A DNA stretch of 41,794 bases from Firmicutes bacterium AM31-12AC (GCA_003480425.1 QUJA01000024.1:1-41794); one strand, 5' to 3'; positions 1 through 8,599 are shown, numbered from the stretch's first letter. Notes: generated by a model not told the origin, from the letters alone. A program made the numbers and translations.

Positions 1-54
1 TGATCCAAATAGAGCTACGTCAGACCAATTACTCCCCTATATTATAATAAAATA

Positions 55-95
55 AGTGCAGCTGTCAGAGTTAATTACTCTCTAACAACTACACT
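55..95 (-). terminator. Strong hairpin terminator downstream of rlmD
   Basis: On the minus strand, 80-95 and 55-70 form a 16-bp stem. All positions pair if three G-U pairs are allowed, and these G-U pairs exist only in the minus-strand RNA. The loop is 71-79. A T-rich tract (TTATTTTATT) follows on the minus strand. This fits the end of the rlmD transcript. It is the last of three hairpins after rlmD. Confidence 0.7.
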
Positions 96-110
96 TTTAT
101 GGTACTAAAT

Positions 111-132
111 AGACGCTCAATATTGAACGTCT
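111..132. repeat. 22-bp near-perfect palindrome
   Basis: The 22 bases read almost identically on both strands (agacg...cgtct with an AT core and one mismatched pair). It lies between two hairpins on the 3' side of rlmD. It may be an extra 3' hairpin or a protein-binding site. No function can be assigned. Confidence 0.4.
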
Positions 133-139
133 TACATTG

Positions 140-166
140 AAAAGGGATACTTTTTACAAGTACCCC
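140..166 (-). terminator. Weak hairpin terminator after rlmD
   Basis: Minus-strand 159-166 pairs with 144-151 (8 bp, one G-U) around a 7-nt loop, followed by only four T (140-143). It lies about 150 nt after the rlmD stop. Positions 167-316 show no gene I can support. Confidence 0.45.
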
Positions 167-316
167 TCAAATCTAATATTTAATTGTTTGTGTTCCCACA
201 CTCTATATCAACAACTACTGAAACATTGATATAGTTTTTTATCTCTTTATTTCTGATTTTATCGCCCTCGCTCGTAAAGACTATATGCTTAAAAAAGTGC
301 CTAAAATTAAGGATTT

Positions 317-1714
317 CTACATAGTTCGTCTTTGTAGCAACACACAAGTCTCTATATGCACCGACATCGGAAATTGATCTACCGCCCTGACTCTCTCCAG
401 GCAATATCCTCTCTCACAAAGAATCTTCAAATCTCTTGCCAATGTCGCCGAATCACAGCTTACATAGACAATTTTATCCGGCTGCATCTCTGTCATCGTA
501 TGCAACAATGTCTCATCACATCCTTTACGTGGCGGATCTACCACAATAACATCTGCATGAGCTCTTTCTCCGTCATGTGTTTTTGCATATTCTTCATAGT
601 ATTTTGGCAAAATTTCTTCTGCTTTTCCAACATAAAATTCTGCATTTTCAAATCCGTTGATCGCCGCATTTCTCTTAGCATCTTCAATGGCCTGTGGAAT
701 AATTTCAACTCCGTAAACCTTTTTTGCTTTCTGTGCTAAAAATAATGAAATCGTTCCAATTCCACAGTACAGATCCCAAACTGTCTCATGCCCTTTTAAA
801 TCCGCATATTCCAATGCAAGCCCATACAATTTATCTGTCTGTACAGGATTAACCTGGTAAAATGACAATGGAGAAATCTGATATTTTACATCCCCGATGT
901 AATCTGTAATATATCCTTGTCCCCAAATTATTTCATAAGAATCGCCCATGATTACATTTGTTCTTTTTGTATTGGAACTAAATGTAATACTTGTCATTCC
1001 TTCCAGTTCTCGCAATGTTTCTACAAGCTCTTCAACATGCGGAATGTGTTTTCCATTAATTACATAGCAAACCATGATTTCTTTTGTTGTAAATCCATAC
1101 CGGATAAGAGCATGACGAATCAGACCTTTTCCTGTATTCTCATCGTATGACGGAATCTGATATTTTTTCATAAACGAAAGGGTCTTCTCCAATATTTCTT
1201 TATTGACTGCCACTCCAAGTGCACAGTCCGTATTTGCTATAATATCATGTGTTCTGCCCGCATAGAATCCTGTAATGGGATTCCCCTCTTTATCTGTTCC
1301 GAATGGAAATTGGGCTTTATTTCGATAGTGAAACGGCTCTTCCATTCCGACAACCGGCTCCATGATTTTTTCTAAAAGTTCTGGAGAAAATCCACCGATT
1401 CTCTCCAGATTACCACGTACTTTATTATGTTTAAATTGAAGCTGCTGCTCATACGACATTTCCTGAATCTGACATCCGCCACACTTTCTTGCAAATGTAC
1501 AGACTGGTGTCACACGATCTTTCGATGGTGTGATGATCTTCATCAGTCTTGCGTAACCATAATTTTTTTTAGCTTTCATAACCTTCGCTTCTACTACATC
1601 GCCAATTACAGCATCTTTAATAAATAATGTATATCCGTCTACTTTTCCGATTCCTTCACCATTGACACCAATGTCTTCAATGGTTACAATCGCAGTTTCA
1701 TTTTTCTGCATCAT
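317..1714 (-). CDS. rlmD: 23S rRNA (uracil-C5)-methyltransferase RlmD/RlmCD family
   Basis: A 465-residue RumA/TrmA-family enzyme that uses S-adenosylmethionine to methylate C5 of uridines in 23S rRNA. A TRAM RNA-binding domain (about residues 5-62) is followed by iron-sulfur cysteines (C72, C78, C81 in CTFARKCGGC). The SAM-binding motif DLYCGIGTISLF lies near residue 315. Near the C-terminus are the substrate motif VVDPPRKGCDE and the catalytic-cysteine motif YVSCDSATLARDL. Length is normal for the family. Its ATG overlaps the stop of the upstream exoribonuclease gene as ATGA (1711-1714), so translational coupling is likely; GAGGAAAG lies just upstream. In Bacillus the homologue modifies two sites (RlmCD); which sites this protein targets cannot be told here. 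Confidence 0.93.
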   Translation of the reverse strand: MMQKNETAIVTIEDIGVNGEGIGKVDGYTLFIKDAVIGDVVEAKVMKAKKNYGYARLMKIITPSKDRVTPVCTFARKCGGCQIQEMSYEQQLQFKHNKVRGNLERIGGFSPELLEKIMEPVVGMEEPFHYRNKAQFPFGTDKEGNPITGFYAGRTHDIIANTDCALGVAVNKEILEKTLSFMKKYQIPSYDENTGKGLIRHALIRYGFTTKEIMVCYVINGKHIPHVEELVETLRELEGMTSITFSSNTKRTNVIMGDSYEIIWGQGYITDYIGDVKYQISPLSFYQVNPVQTDKLYGLALEYADLKGHETVWDLYCGIGTISLFLAQKAKKVYGVEIIPQAIEDAKRNAAINGFENAEFYVGKAEEILPKYYEEYAKTHDGERAHADVIVVDPPRKGCDETLLHTMTEMQPDKIVYVSCDSATLARDLKILCERGYCLERVRAVDQFPMSVHIETCVLLQRRTM

Positions 1715-2670
1715 GATTTGCTTTCCTCACTCAACGATGTTTTTCTAAGATTTGATTCAAACAGACGATTATATCCCAACCAGTCTGTTCCTGATTTATC
1801 TTTGAAAATCTCCTTTAATGTCTGCATCTTTGCATCTGCATTATCTGCCAGATTCAGTGCCACAGCTTCTGCCAGTGCCGGTTTCTTTGGTGAACCATAT
1901 TCTAATTCTCCATGGTGTGCTACGATGCAGTGTTTCCATTCATTTGCCAGTTTTTCCGGAAAATCTGGAATTGTACGGATTGCCTCTCCTATCATCTCAA
2001 CTCCTATCACAATATGTCCAACGAGCTGTCCGATGTCTGTATAATCATTGTCTGGGAAATTTGACAGTTCTTTCGTCTTTCCAATATCATGACAAACTGC
2101 TGATGCATACAATAAGTCTGCATTTAAAATATCATATGCATTTACAAAGTATTCGCACATCTTAGTCACGCTCAAAGTATGCTCCAAAAGCCCTCCTGCA
2201 AATCCATGATGAACTGTCTTTGCTGCTGAATGTCCTTTAAAGGATTTGATAAATGCTTCGTCTTTTACAAAATAGTATTCTACAGCCTGTCGTAAATATG
2301 GATTGGAAATTTTGCGAATATACCCCAGTAATTCCTCATACATACCATCTACACTTTTTTCTGAAGTCGGCATGTAGTCTCCCGGATTATATTCATCTTC
2401 ACTTGCAATACGAAGCTGTTTGATATTTAACTGTAAATTATTGTTATATGTAATTACATCTCCGACAACTTCAACAAAGTCCTTCTCGTCGTAATCTGCA
2501 ATCCCCTGTGAGTTCGGATCCCATATCTTTCCGTCCAACGTACCTGTCTTATCCTGTAAGATAAGATTATCATATGGTTTTCCGTTTCTTGTCTCGGCTG
2601 AGCGTTTTCCTTTACACAGATAAATACTTCTGATCGTTTCACCCTCATGCAGCTCTTTAATATATTTCAT
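1711..2670 (-). CDS. yhaM: YhaM-type 3'-5' exoribonuclease (OB fold + HD domain)
   Basis: A 319-residue protein of the YhaM/CBF1 family, metal-dependent 3'-5' exonucleases acting on RNA (and DNA) in Firmicutes. The N-terminal 90 residues look like an OB-fold nucleic-acid-binding domain (ILQDKTGTLDGKIWD). The HD phosphohydrolase core follows from about residue 150: HHGFAGGLLEHTLSV, then the diagnostic VCHDIGK, then a HCIVAHHGELEYGS block supplying further metal ligands. It starts with ATG after AGAGGAAATAGTA and sits 21 nt downstream of the HtrA-like gene. With rlmD it probably forms one transcript from the promoter at 4034-4062, so two RNA-processing enzymes are expressed with an envelope protein. 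Confidence 0.88.
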   Translation of the reverse strand: MKYIKELHEGETIRSIYLCKGKRSAETRNGKPYDNLILQDKTGTLDGKIWDPNSQGIADYDEKDFVEVVGDVITYNNNLQLNIKQLRIASEDEYNPGDYMPTSEKSVDGMYEELLGYIRKISNPYLRQAVEYYFVKDEAFIKSFKGHSAAKTVHHGFAGGLLEHTLSVTKMCEYFVNAYDILNADLLYASAVCHDIGKTKELSNFPDNDYTDIGQLVGHIVIGVEMIGEAIRTIPDFPEKLANEWKHCIVAHHGELEYGSPKKPALAEAVALNLADNADAKMQTLKEIFKDKSGTDWLGYNRLFESNLRKTSLSEESKS

Positions 2671-2691
2671 TACTATTTCCTCTTTCTATCT

Positions 2692-4008
2692 CTATTCTTT
2701 ACTTCCTATCGTGACATTATATGTCACTTCTACATATCCATTACTTCCACGGCGTTGTCCACGGACTTTTATTGTTTCACCTACGGTACACTTTTCAATT
2801 GCTTTTGTATATGATGCTGTTCCTGTCACGGTCATTCCTTTAATTTCCTGAATAATATCTCCATGCTGGATTCCCGCATCCATTGCCGGAGAATCTGACT
2901 GTACATTCGTAATATATACTCCGATTGGTATGTTCTGCTGTTCTGAAATTTCTTCTGTCACAGCATTTCCATACGCTCCCAGATATGGTACACTTTCTCC
3001 GTTTAACATCATCTCAAGCACTTCCTTCAAATCTGAAATCGCAAGTGCATTTGCTGTCCTGCTTCCTGTGTCCTTCAATACATCACTTCGGATCAGCCCT
3101 AATACTTCTCCTTTTAGATTCACAAGAATCCCTGTACCGCCTTCGGCTAAAGAAATATTTGTACTGAGCACCTGACACTGGCTGTCATCAAATACCGCCT
3201 CCTGTGATTTGGAACTGATCACACCATAGCTTAAGCCATCATCATAGCCAAATATGTATCCGAGTGCAATAACAACCTGTCCTCTTTTGCAAATATTTGA
3301 ATTGCCAAATGTAGCTACTTCGATTCTCTTTTGTGTCGCATCGGAAACATTTTTCTTATCTATGCTAAACACTGCAATATTTCTATTCTTGTCTTGTTTT
3401 TTTAATGCCGCATCAGATTCTTCCTTCCCGTTAAATGTCACTTTCCAATGCGTTGCTTCTTTACAGATCAAAGCGTCTGTTAAAACAAGTATTTCCCTCG
3501 AATTTTCACCTACGATCACTCCTGAAGATTGTCTCAGATTCATAGTCTCTGTTGTCCAGTCCCCTTTTTCGGTCGCTTGAACTATTACAACACTTTTTTC
3601 TGCTTTTTCTGCTATAGAATACATGCTGTCCAACATTTCTTCATAGTGTTCTGCCGCAGTCTCGGTACTAAGCTGTGAATCATCTGCATCGTCTTGTGAA
3701 TCATCGTCTTGTGCTGTATCTCCATCCTCAACAGGTATCGTTACCTTTGTCTCATCGTGATAAAATATCTCTTCTGCCCATGGTTTGAGCGCAAAAAAAC
3801 TACAGCAGGCAAAAATCCCGAAAATTATACCATACAATATATTCCGTATATATTGCATAACTCGGCTTTTCCCGCTCTTCTTTTTTGTCTTTACAGTCTC
3901 TTGAAGAAAAGAAAAGTTTTCTCCTGCTTCTTTTTGACTTTTCCTTGTATCTTTTTTCTCGTCAGCACTTGAATTGTCACTGTTTTTTTCTTTCTGTTCC
4001 TTCGACAT
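2692..4008 (-). CDS. Membrane-anchored HtrA-like PDZ protein, catalytic triad lost
   Basis: A 438-residue protein built like HtrA/DegP. It has a charged cytoplasmic N-terminus (1-50), one transmembrane helix (about 54-75), an acidic linker (90-115), a chymotrypsin-like fold (about 130-335) and a C-terminal PDZ domain (about 345-435; GVYITNVQSDSPAMDAGIQ). The scaffold aligns with HtrA, but all three catalytic positions are substituted. Where HtrA has TNxH the protein has TDAL (His to Leu, about L180). Where it has DxxTDIA there is DKNRNIA (Asp to Asn, N210). Where it has GNSGG there is EGGTG (Ser to Gly, G291). It is therefore probably a non-proteolytic binding or sensing protein. Start supported by AAGGAGA 9 nt upstream. 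First gene of the operon. Confidence 0.82.
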   Translation of the reverse strand: MSKEQKEKNSDNSSADEKKDTRKSQKEAGENFSFLQETVKTKKKSGKSRVMQYIRNILYGIIFGIFACCSFFALKPWAEEIFYHDETKVTIPVEDGDTAQDDDSQDDADDSQLSTETAAEHYEEMLDSMYSIAEKAEKSVVIVQATEKGDWTTETMNLRQSSGVIVGENSREILVLTDALICKEATHWKVTFNGKEESDAALKKQDKNRNIAVFSIDKKNVSDATQKRIEVATFGNSNICKRGQVVIALGYIFGYDDGLSYGVISSKSQEAVFDDSQCQVLSTNISLAEGGTGILVNLKGEVLGLIRSDVLKDTGSRTANALAISDLKEVLEMMLNGESVPYLGAYGNAVTEEISEQQNIPIGVYITNVQSDSPAMDAGIQHGDIIQEIKGMTVTGTASYTKAIEKCTVGETIKVRGQRRGSNGYVEVTYNVTIGSKE

Positions 4009-4033
4009 ACGCTGCAGTCTCCTTTACCAAATC

Positions 4034-4062
4034 AGTATAACGTATTCCTGCGGATTGTTCAA
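4034..4062 (-). promoter_or_regulatory. Promoter for htrA-like/yhaM/rlmD operon
   Basis: Minus strand: TTGAAC (4057-4062), 17-nt spacer, TATACT (4034-4039). Only 25 nt separate the -10 box from the start codon. It lies back to back with the mutS2 promoter. Confidence 0.6.
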
Positions 4063-4070
4063 TATTATCC

Positions 4071-4099
4071 TTTCCAATGGATTGTAAATAAGCTATAAT
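4071..4099 (+). promoter_or_regulatory. Promoter for mutS2 and response regulator
   Basis: TTTCCA (4071-4076), 17-nt spacer, perfect TATAAT (4094-4099). The -35 box is weak. mutS2 starts 52 nt downstream, and no terminator separates mutS2 from the next gene. Confidence 0.5.
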
Positions 4100-4151
4100 G
4101 AGGATTGGTAAAATAGTATTTTAATTAATATTTTTATAAAAAGGATAGATT

Positions 4152-6527
4152 ATGAATCAGAAAACATTAACCAAATTAGAATATCATAAAATTATTGCCA
4201 TGTTGGAAGAACAGGCATCTTCTTTTCGTGGCAGGCAGCTTTGTCGTAAACTGAAGCCGATGACTAATCTGAATAAGATTAATACATCTCAGGAACAAAC
4301 TGCTGCTGCATTTACCAGACTGATTAAAAAAGGGCGCATTTCTTTCAGCGACGCCGCTCCTGTAGAAGAGTCCATGAAACGTCTGGAGGTTGGTGCTGCT
4401 CTCGGAAGCGGCGAATTACTCCGCATTCTCAAGCTTCTTCAAACAGCCGGACGTGTCAAAGCATATGGCCGTCATGACACACAAGATGAACTTACTGATT
4501 GTCTGGATGCCTATTTTGAACAACTAGAGCCTCTGACTCTTTTGGCAAATGAGATTGAGCGCTGTATCATCAGCGAAGATGAAATCAGCGATGATGCCAG
4601 CAGCACACTGAAGCACATCCGACGTAATATCAATAATATGAATGACAAAGTGCATGCTACCTTAACAAATCTTGTAAATGGTTCTCTTAGAACTTATTTG
4701 CAGGACCCGATTATCACAATGCGTGGAGACCGTTATTGTCTGCCGGTCAAAGCAGAGTGCCGTGGAAATGTACAGGGTATGATCCATGATCAGTCTTCTA
4801 CGGGTTCTACTTTATTTATCGAACCTATGGCTGTTGTGAAATTAAATAATGATCTGAAGGAATTATATGCTAAAGAACAGGAAGAGATCCAGGTGATCCT
4901 GGCTCGTCTTAGCGAGGATACTGCAGAATATATCGAAGAGATCCGAACAGACTATCGCTCTTTAACTGACTTGGACTTCATTTTTGCAAGAGGACGTCTT
5001 GCACTGGAAATGAACGGAAGCCGCCCGCTTTTTAACACCGAGGGACGTATTTATATCCGTGAGGGACGTCATCCGCTACTGGATGCACGTAAAGTTGTTC
5101 CAATTACAATTTCTCTCGGAAAGGATTTTACACTATTAATTGTAACCGGACCAAACACCGGCGGTAAGACAGTGTCTCTTAAAACTGTGGGATTACTGAC
5201 ATTGATGGGACAGGCAGGACTTCATATCCCAGCCGGCGACCATTCCGAACTGGCTGTATTTCATCAGGTTTATGCTGATATCGGAGATGAACAGAGTATC
5301 GAACAAAGTTTAAGTACATTTTCTTCTCATATGACGAATATCGTTTCCTTTTTGCAGGATGTAGATGAGAATTCTCTTGTTCTTTTCGATGAGTTAGGTG
5401 CCGGAACCGACCCGACAGAGGGAGCTGCCCTCGCCACTGCCATTCTCTCATATTTACACAAACGTGGAATCCGGGCAATGGCTACTACACATTACAGTGA
5501 ATTAAAAGTGTATGCATTATCTACTCCGGGCGTTGAAAATGCCTGTTGTGAATTTGACGTAGAAAGTCTGAAACCGACCTATCGTTTATTAATCGGTATA
5601 CCTGGTAAAAGTAATGCTTTTGCAATTTCCAGCAAGCTTGGAATTCCGGATTATATTATTGAAGATGCGAAAAAACGACTGACTGAACAGGACGTCTCTT
5701 TCGAAGACATGATGACTGATCTTGAGACAAGCAAACGCACAATTGAAAAAGAACGCGAGGAAATCGCTGCATATAAACGTGAGATTGAAGCTTTAAAAAT
5801 GCAGACTCGGCAAAAACAAGATAAACTGGATGAACAAAGGGAACGTATCTTACGAGAAGCAAATGAAAAAGCAAACGCTATTTTGCGTGATGCCAAAGAT
5901 GTTGCCGATGAAACAATTAAGAATTTCCGTAAATTTGGAAAGGAAAACATTTCTGCGGCTGATATGGAAAAGGAACGTGAACGACTTCGCAAAAAAATCA
6001 AAGACACTTCTGCTGCATCTACAATCAAAGCACAGAAGCCAAAAAAAGCTTATAAGCCATCCGATTTTAAGCTTGGTGAATCTGTTAAGGTTCTCAGTAT
6101 GAATCTGACAGGAACAATCAGTTCTAAACCTGATTCTCGTGGAAATGTAACTGTACAGATGGGTATCTTACGTTCTCAGGTAAATATTTCTGACCTGGAA
6201 ATTATCGAGGATGTGAATCCATACAGTCCAAAAGCAATGAAGCGAACTTCGAAGAGTAAAATTAAAATGAGTAAATCACTTTCTGTAAGTCCAGAGATTA
6301 ATTTACTTGGAAAAACTGTCGATGAAGCCGTTTCCGAATTGGATAAATATCTGGATGATGCACTTCTTTCTCATCTGAACAGTGTCCGTGTCGTACATGG
6401 AAAAGGAACCGGTGCTTTGAGAAAAGGAATTCATGAATACTTACGCCGTCAGAAACACGTCAAGTCTTATCGACTTGCTGAATACGGCGAAGGTGATGCC
6501 GGTGTTACTATTGTAGAATTGAAATAA
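4152..6527 (+). CDS. mutS2: MutS2 endonuclease/ATPase (ribosome-rescue type)
   Basis: A 791-residue MutS2. It lacks the mismatch-recognition domain of MutS1. It has clamp and lever helices (1-280), an ABC-type ATPase (Walker A GPNTGGKT at about 332-339; Walker B VLFDELGAGTDPTEG), a long charged coiled coil (about 510-640) and a C-terminal Smr nuclease domain (about 715-791; VRVVHGKGTGALRKGIHEYL). Family work links MutS2 to suppression of homologous recombination and, in Bacillus, to sensing and splitting collided ribosomes. It starts with ATG after AAGGAT and ends 13 nt before the response regulator, which has its own AGGAGG site, so the two are probably co-transcribed. Length and motifs are intact. 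Confidence 0.95.
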   Translation: MNQKTLTKLEYHKIIAMLEEQASSFRGRQLCRKLKPMTNLNKINTSQEQTAAAFTRLIKKGRISFSDAAPVEESMKRLEVGAALGSGELLRILKLLQTAGRVKAYGRHDTQDELTDCLDAYFEQLEPLTLLANEIERCIISEDEISDDASSTLKHIRRNINNMNDKVHATLTNLVNGSLRTYLQDPIITMRGDRYCLPVKAECRGNVQGMIHDQSSTGSTLFIEPMAVVKLNNDLKELYAKEQEEIQVILARLSEDTAEYIEEIRTDYRSLTDLDFIFARGRLALEMNGSRPLFNTEGRIYIREGRHPLLDARKVVPITISLGKDFTLLIVTGPNTGGKTVSLKTVGLLTLMGQAGLHIPAGDHSELAVFHQVYADIGDEQSIEQSLSTFSSHMTNIVSFLQDVDENSLVLFDELGAGTDPTEGAALATAILSYLHKRGIRAMATTHYSELKVYALSTPGVENACCEFDVESLKPTYRLLIGIPGKSNAFAISSKLGIPDYIIEDAKKRLTEQDVSFEDMMTDLETSKRTIEKEREEIAAYKREIEALKMQTRQKQDKLDEQRERILREANEKANAILRDAKDVADETIKNFRKFGKENISAADMEKERERLRKKIKDTSAASTIKAQKPKKAYKPSDFKLGESVKVLSMNLTGTISSKPDSRGNVTVQMGILRSQVNISDLEIIEDVNPYSPKAMKRTSKSKIKMSKSLSVSPEINLLGKTVDEAVSELDKYLDDALLSHLNSVRVVHGKGTGALRKGIHEYLRRQKHVKSYRLAEYGEGDAGVTIVELK

Positions 6528-6540
6528 GGAGGAATTTGAA

Positions 6541-7242
6541 ATGGTCACAAAACAGAAAATTTTAATCGTAGATGATGATGAAAATATTGCCGAGCTTATT
6601 TCTCTTTATCTGACAAAGGAATGTTTCGATACGAAAATGGTCTATAACGGAGAAGATGCACTCAACGCATTTGACACTTATCAGCCAAATCTTGTGCTTC
6701 TGGATCTTATGCTTCCAGGCATTGACGGTTATCAGGTGTGCCGCGAAATTCGTGCCAAATCTGCTACGCCTATCATCATGCTTTCCGCCAAGGGAGAAGT
6801 TTTTGACAAGGTGCTCGGGCTGGAGCTTGGTGCCGATGACTATATTTTAAAACCATTTGACTCTAAAGAAATGGTTGCCCGTGTACGCGCCGTTCTCCGC
6901 CGTTATCAGCCAGTCCGTCCGGAACCGGCTGCTGCCGAGAAGATTAAATGTGTAGAATATGACGGACTTATTATTAACTTGACCAATTACTCTGTCGTTT
7001 GTGACGGACAACAGGTCGACATGCCGCCAAAGGAACTGGAACTGCTTTATTTTCTTGCATCATCACCAAACCAGGTATTTACAAGGGAACAATTATTAGA
7101 TCAGATTTGGGGATATGAATATATTGGAGACACCCGCACTGTTGATGTTCATATTAAACGCCTTCGTGCAAAAATCAAAAATCATGATTCCTGGGGGCTT
7201 AGCACTGTCTGGGGTATCGGATATAAATTTGAGACAAAATAA
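6541..7242 (+). CDS. OmpR/PhoB-family response regulator without adjacent kinase
   Basis: A 233-residue two-domain regulator. The receiver domain (1-120) has the acidic pocket D11-D13, phospho-acceptor D55 (LLDLMLPG), the switch Ser in MLSAKGE and the conserved Lys in ILKPFD. The C-terminal winged helix (about 140-233) ends with the OmpR signature REQLLDQIWGYEY...VDVHIKRLR. A strong TAAGGAGGA site lies 8 nt upstream. Such regulators usually sit directly before their histidine kinase, but here a hairpin element and a broken threonine aldolase on the other strand follow. The kinase is either encoded elsewhere or lost. Target genes are unknown. Confidence 0.9.
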   Translation: MVTKQKILIVDDDENIAELISLYLTKECFDTKMVYNGEDALNAFDTYQPNLVLLDLMLPGIDGYQVCREIRAKSATPIIMLSAKGEVFDKVLGLELGADDYILKPFDSKEMVARVRAVLRRYQPVRPEPAAAEKIKCVEYDGLIINLTNYSVVCDGQQVDMPPKELELLYFLASSPNQVFTREQLLDQIWGYEYIGDTRTVDVHIKRLRAKIKNHDSWGLSTVWGIGYKFETK

Positions 7243-7253
7243 CTATGTTCTTA

Positions 7254-7281
7254 TGCCGTACGGCCCTTTAGCTGTACGGCA
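7254..7281. repeat. 7-bp stem hairpin GCCGTAC/GTACGGC after response regulator
   Basis: Perfect inverted repeat 7255-7261 / 7274-7280 just after the response-regulator stop. It could end that transcript, but no T run follows on the plus strand. It abuts the larger compound-hairpin element at 7304-7473 and may be its left boundary. Confidence 0.4.
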
Positions 7282-7303
7282 ATGATTATATCAAGTCGAG
7301 CAG

Positions 7304-7473
7304 CCGCGAGACTTGGCGCGTGATTCTGGTCAGCGTAAGCTGACACATTCTTTTCAGAATCACTGCGCATCCTCGCGGAGCGTTTATCTCAGTCGGAGAT
7401 TGGACTCCCACTGAAACAAATTTGCTGTTACTCACCACCTGAAAGAGGTGGGAGTCTTCTCGACTGAGATAAA
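7304..7473. mobile_element. Compound-hairpin non-coding element (MITE-like candidate)
   Basis: Two nested hairpins lie side by side. Hairpin A: CCGCGAG (7304-7310)/CTCGCGG (7372-7378), inside it TGATTCTG (7321-7328)/CAGAATCA (7355-7362), and apical GTCAGC (7329-7334)/GCTGAC (7339-7344). Hairpin B: 13-bp arms 7383-7395/7461-7473, with inside them GACTCCCAC (7403-7411)/GTGGGAGTC (7448-7456). A competing hairpin CCACCT (7435-7440)/AGGTGG (7446-7451) shares bases with the latter, so the two folds exclude each other. No reading frame fills it. The AGGTGGGAGTC block reminds me of right ends of IS200/IS605-type elements, but this is memory-based and unverified. It abuts the 3' end of the broken threonine aldolase gene. 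Confidence 0.5.
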
Positions 7474-7474
7474 G

Positions 7475-8511
7475 CTAAATCATTGTATTTAGCTCATCTA
7501 CCAATGTATTTATATCTTCCTCTGTCGTACTCCAGCTTGTGCAGAAACGCACACACACATGATTTTCATCTAAATCATGACTGAACTCAAACACAAATTT
7601 TTCAGCCAGCTTCTCCGCCTGTGCCTTTGTCAAAATCACAAACTGCTGATTTGTACCACTCTCAATATAAAATGACATTCCAGCCTTTTCAAAAGCCGCT
7701 TCATCATCATTGCAAATTTATTTGCCTTCTTTGTAATTTCAAAATATAAACCATCTTTAAATAATTCATAAAACTGAAGACCTAAAAGCCATCCTTTTGC
7801 TAAAACTCCACCGCTTTGCTTCATATATGTCTTAAAGTGATCTCTCAATTTAGGATTTATAATTACAAGTGCCTCTCCTAACAAAGCACCACATTTTGTT
7901 CCTCCTATGTAAAACAAGTCTGCCAAATCGGCCAAATCGGCAAGTGTCACATCACATTCTTCAGAAGTAAGCCAATATCCCATTCTTGCTCCGTCAACAT
8001 ACATATACATTCCGTATTTATCGCACACTTTACGGATTTCCATCAATTCTTCTTTCTTATATGTAGTTCCAAACTCTGATGGGGATGAAAGAAATACCAT
8101 CTTCGGCTGAGTCAAATATTCAGCCTCTCCATGCTCATAGTATTTTGCCGCCTCATCTGCGATTGATTTTGCTGTTAATTTTCCATTTTCAGCCGGAACA
8201 ATAAGCACTTTGTGTCCTGTATGCTCAATCGAACCTGCCTCATGGTTATTTATATGTCCGCAATCTGCACTGATCACACTCTGGTACGGACGAAGTGCTG
8301 CTGTAATAACCGTATAATTCACCTGTGTTCCGCCAATCATGAAGTAAATTTCATTGTCTGTTTCTCCAAGATATTTACGGATTTCTTTTCTTGCCGCTTC
8401 ACACCATTCATCCTCACCATAACCGGCATAGGAAGTCTCATTTGTCCGTTGAAGTGCTGATAAAATTGCAGGATGCGCTCCCTGATTGTAGTCATTGTTG
8501 AATCGTATCAT
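7475..8511 (-). pseudogene. ltaE: Low-specificity L-threonine aldolase, single frameshift
   Basis: PLP-dependent fold-type I aldolase cleaving L-threonine to glycine and acetaldehyde. The main frame reads from ATG at 8511 (MIRFNNDYNQGAHP) and carries the PLP motifs (YMYVDGARMGYW, then FYIGGTKCG with the Schiff-base lysine). Near 7697 it leaves frame. The C-terminus (GMSFYIESGTNQQF...VDELNTMI) continues in another frame to 7475. One missing G in CGG(G)CTTTTG would restore about 345 residues. The start is chosen because AAAGGAG lies upstream, and because an earlier in-frame ATG (8580) would sit between the -35 and -10 boxes of the likely promoter. A near-tandem 9-nt repeat gives ADLADLADL around 7920-7945. 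Either real decay or a sequencing error. Confidence 0.85.
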
Positions 8512-8569
8512 TTGATTTTTGCTCCTTTTAATTGTAATTTTTCTTATGATTTCACCTCTCAATATATCT

Positions 8570-8599
8570 ACTATACGCATTCTGCAAATGGTTTGTCAA
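8570..8599 (-). promoter_or_regulatory. Promoter for threonine aldolase gene
   Basis: Minus strand: perfect TTGACA (8594-8599), 18-nt spacer, TATAGT (8570-8575). About 55 nt upstream of the chosen start. Positions 8600-8790 beyond it show no gene or clear structure. Confidence 0.55.

Noticed and set aside
180..404. 74-codon frame overlapping the rlmD 3' end on the same strand
   Set aside because: It overlaps rlmD out of frame for about 90 nt, has no ribosome site and no recognisable domain.
4152..6527. Long frames antisense to mutS2 (5179-5478, 5651-6028)
   Set aside because: Shadows of the mutS2 coding sequence with serine-rich low-complexity translations and no ribosome sites.
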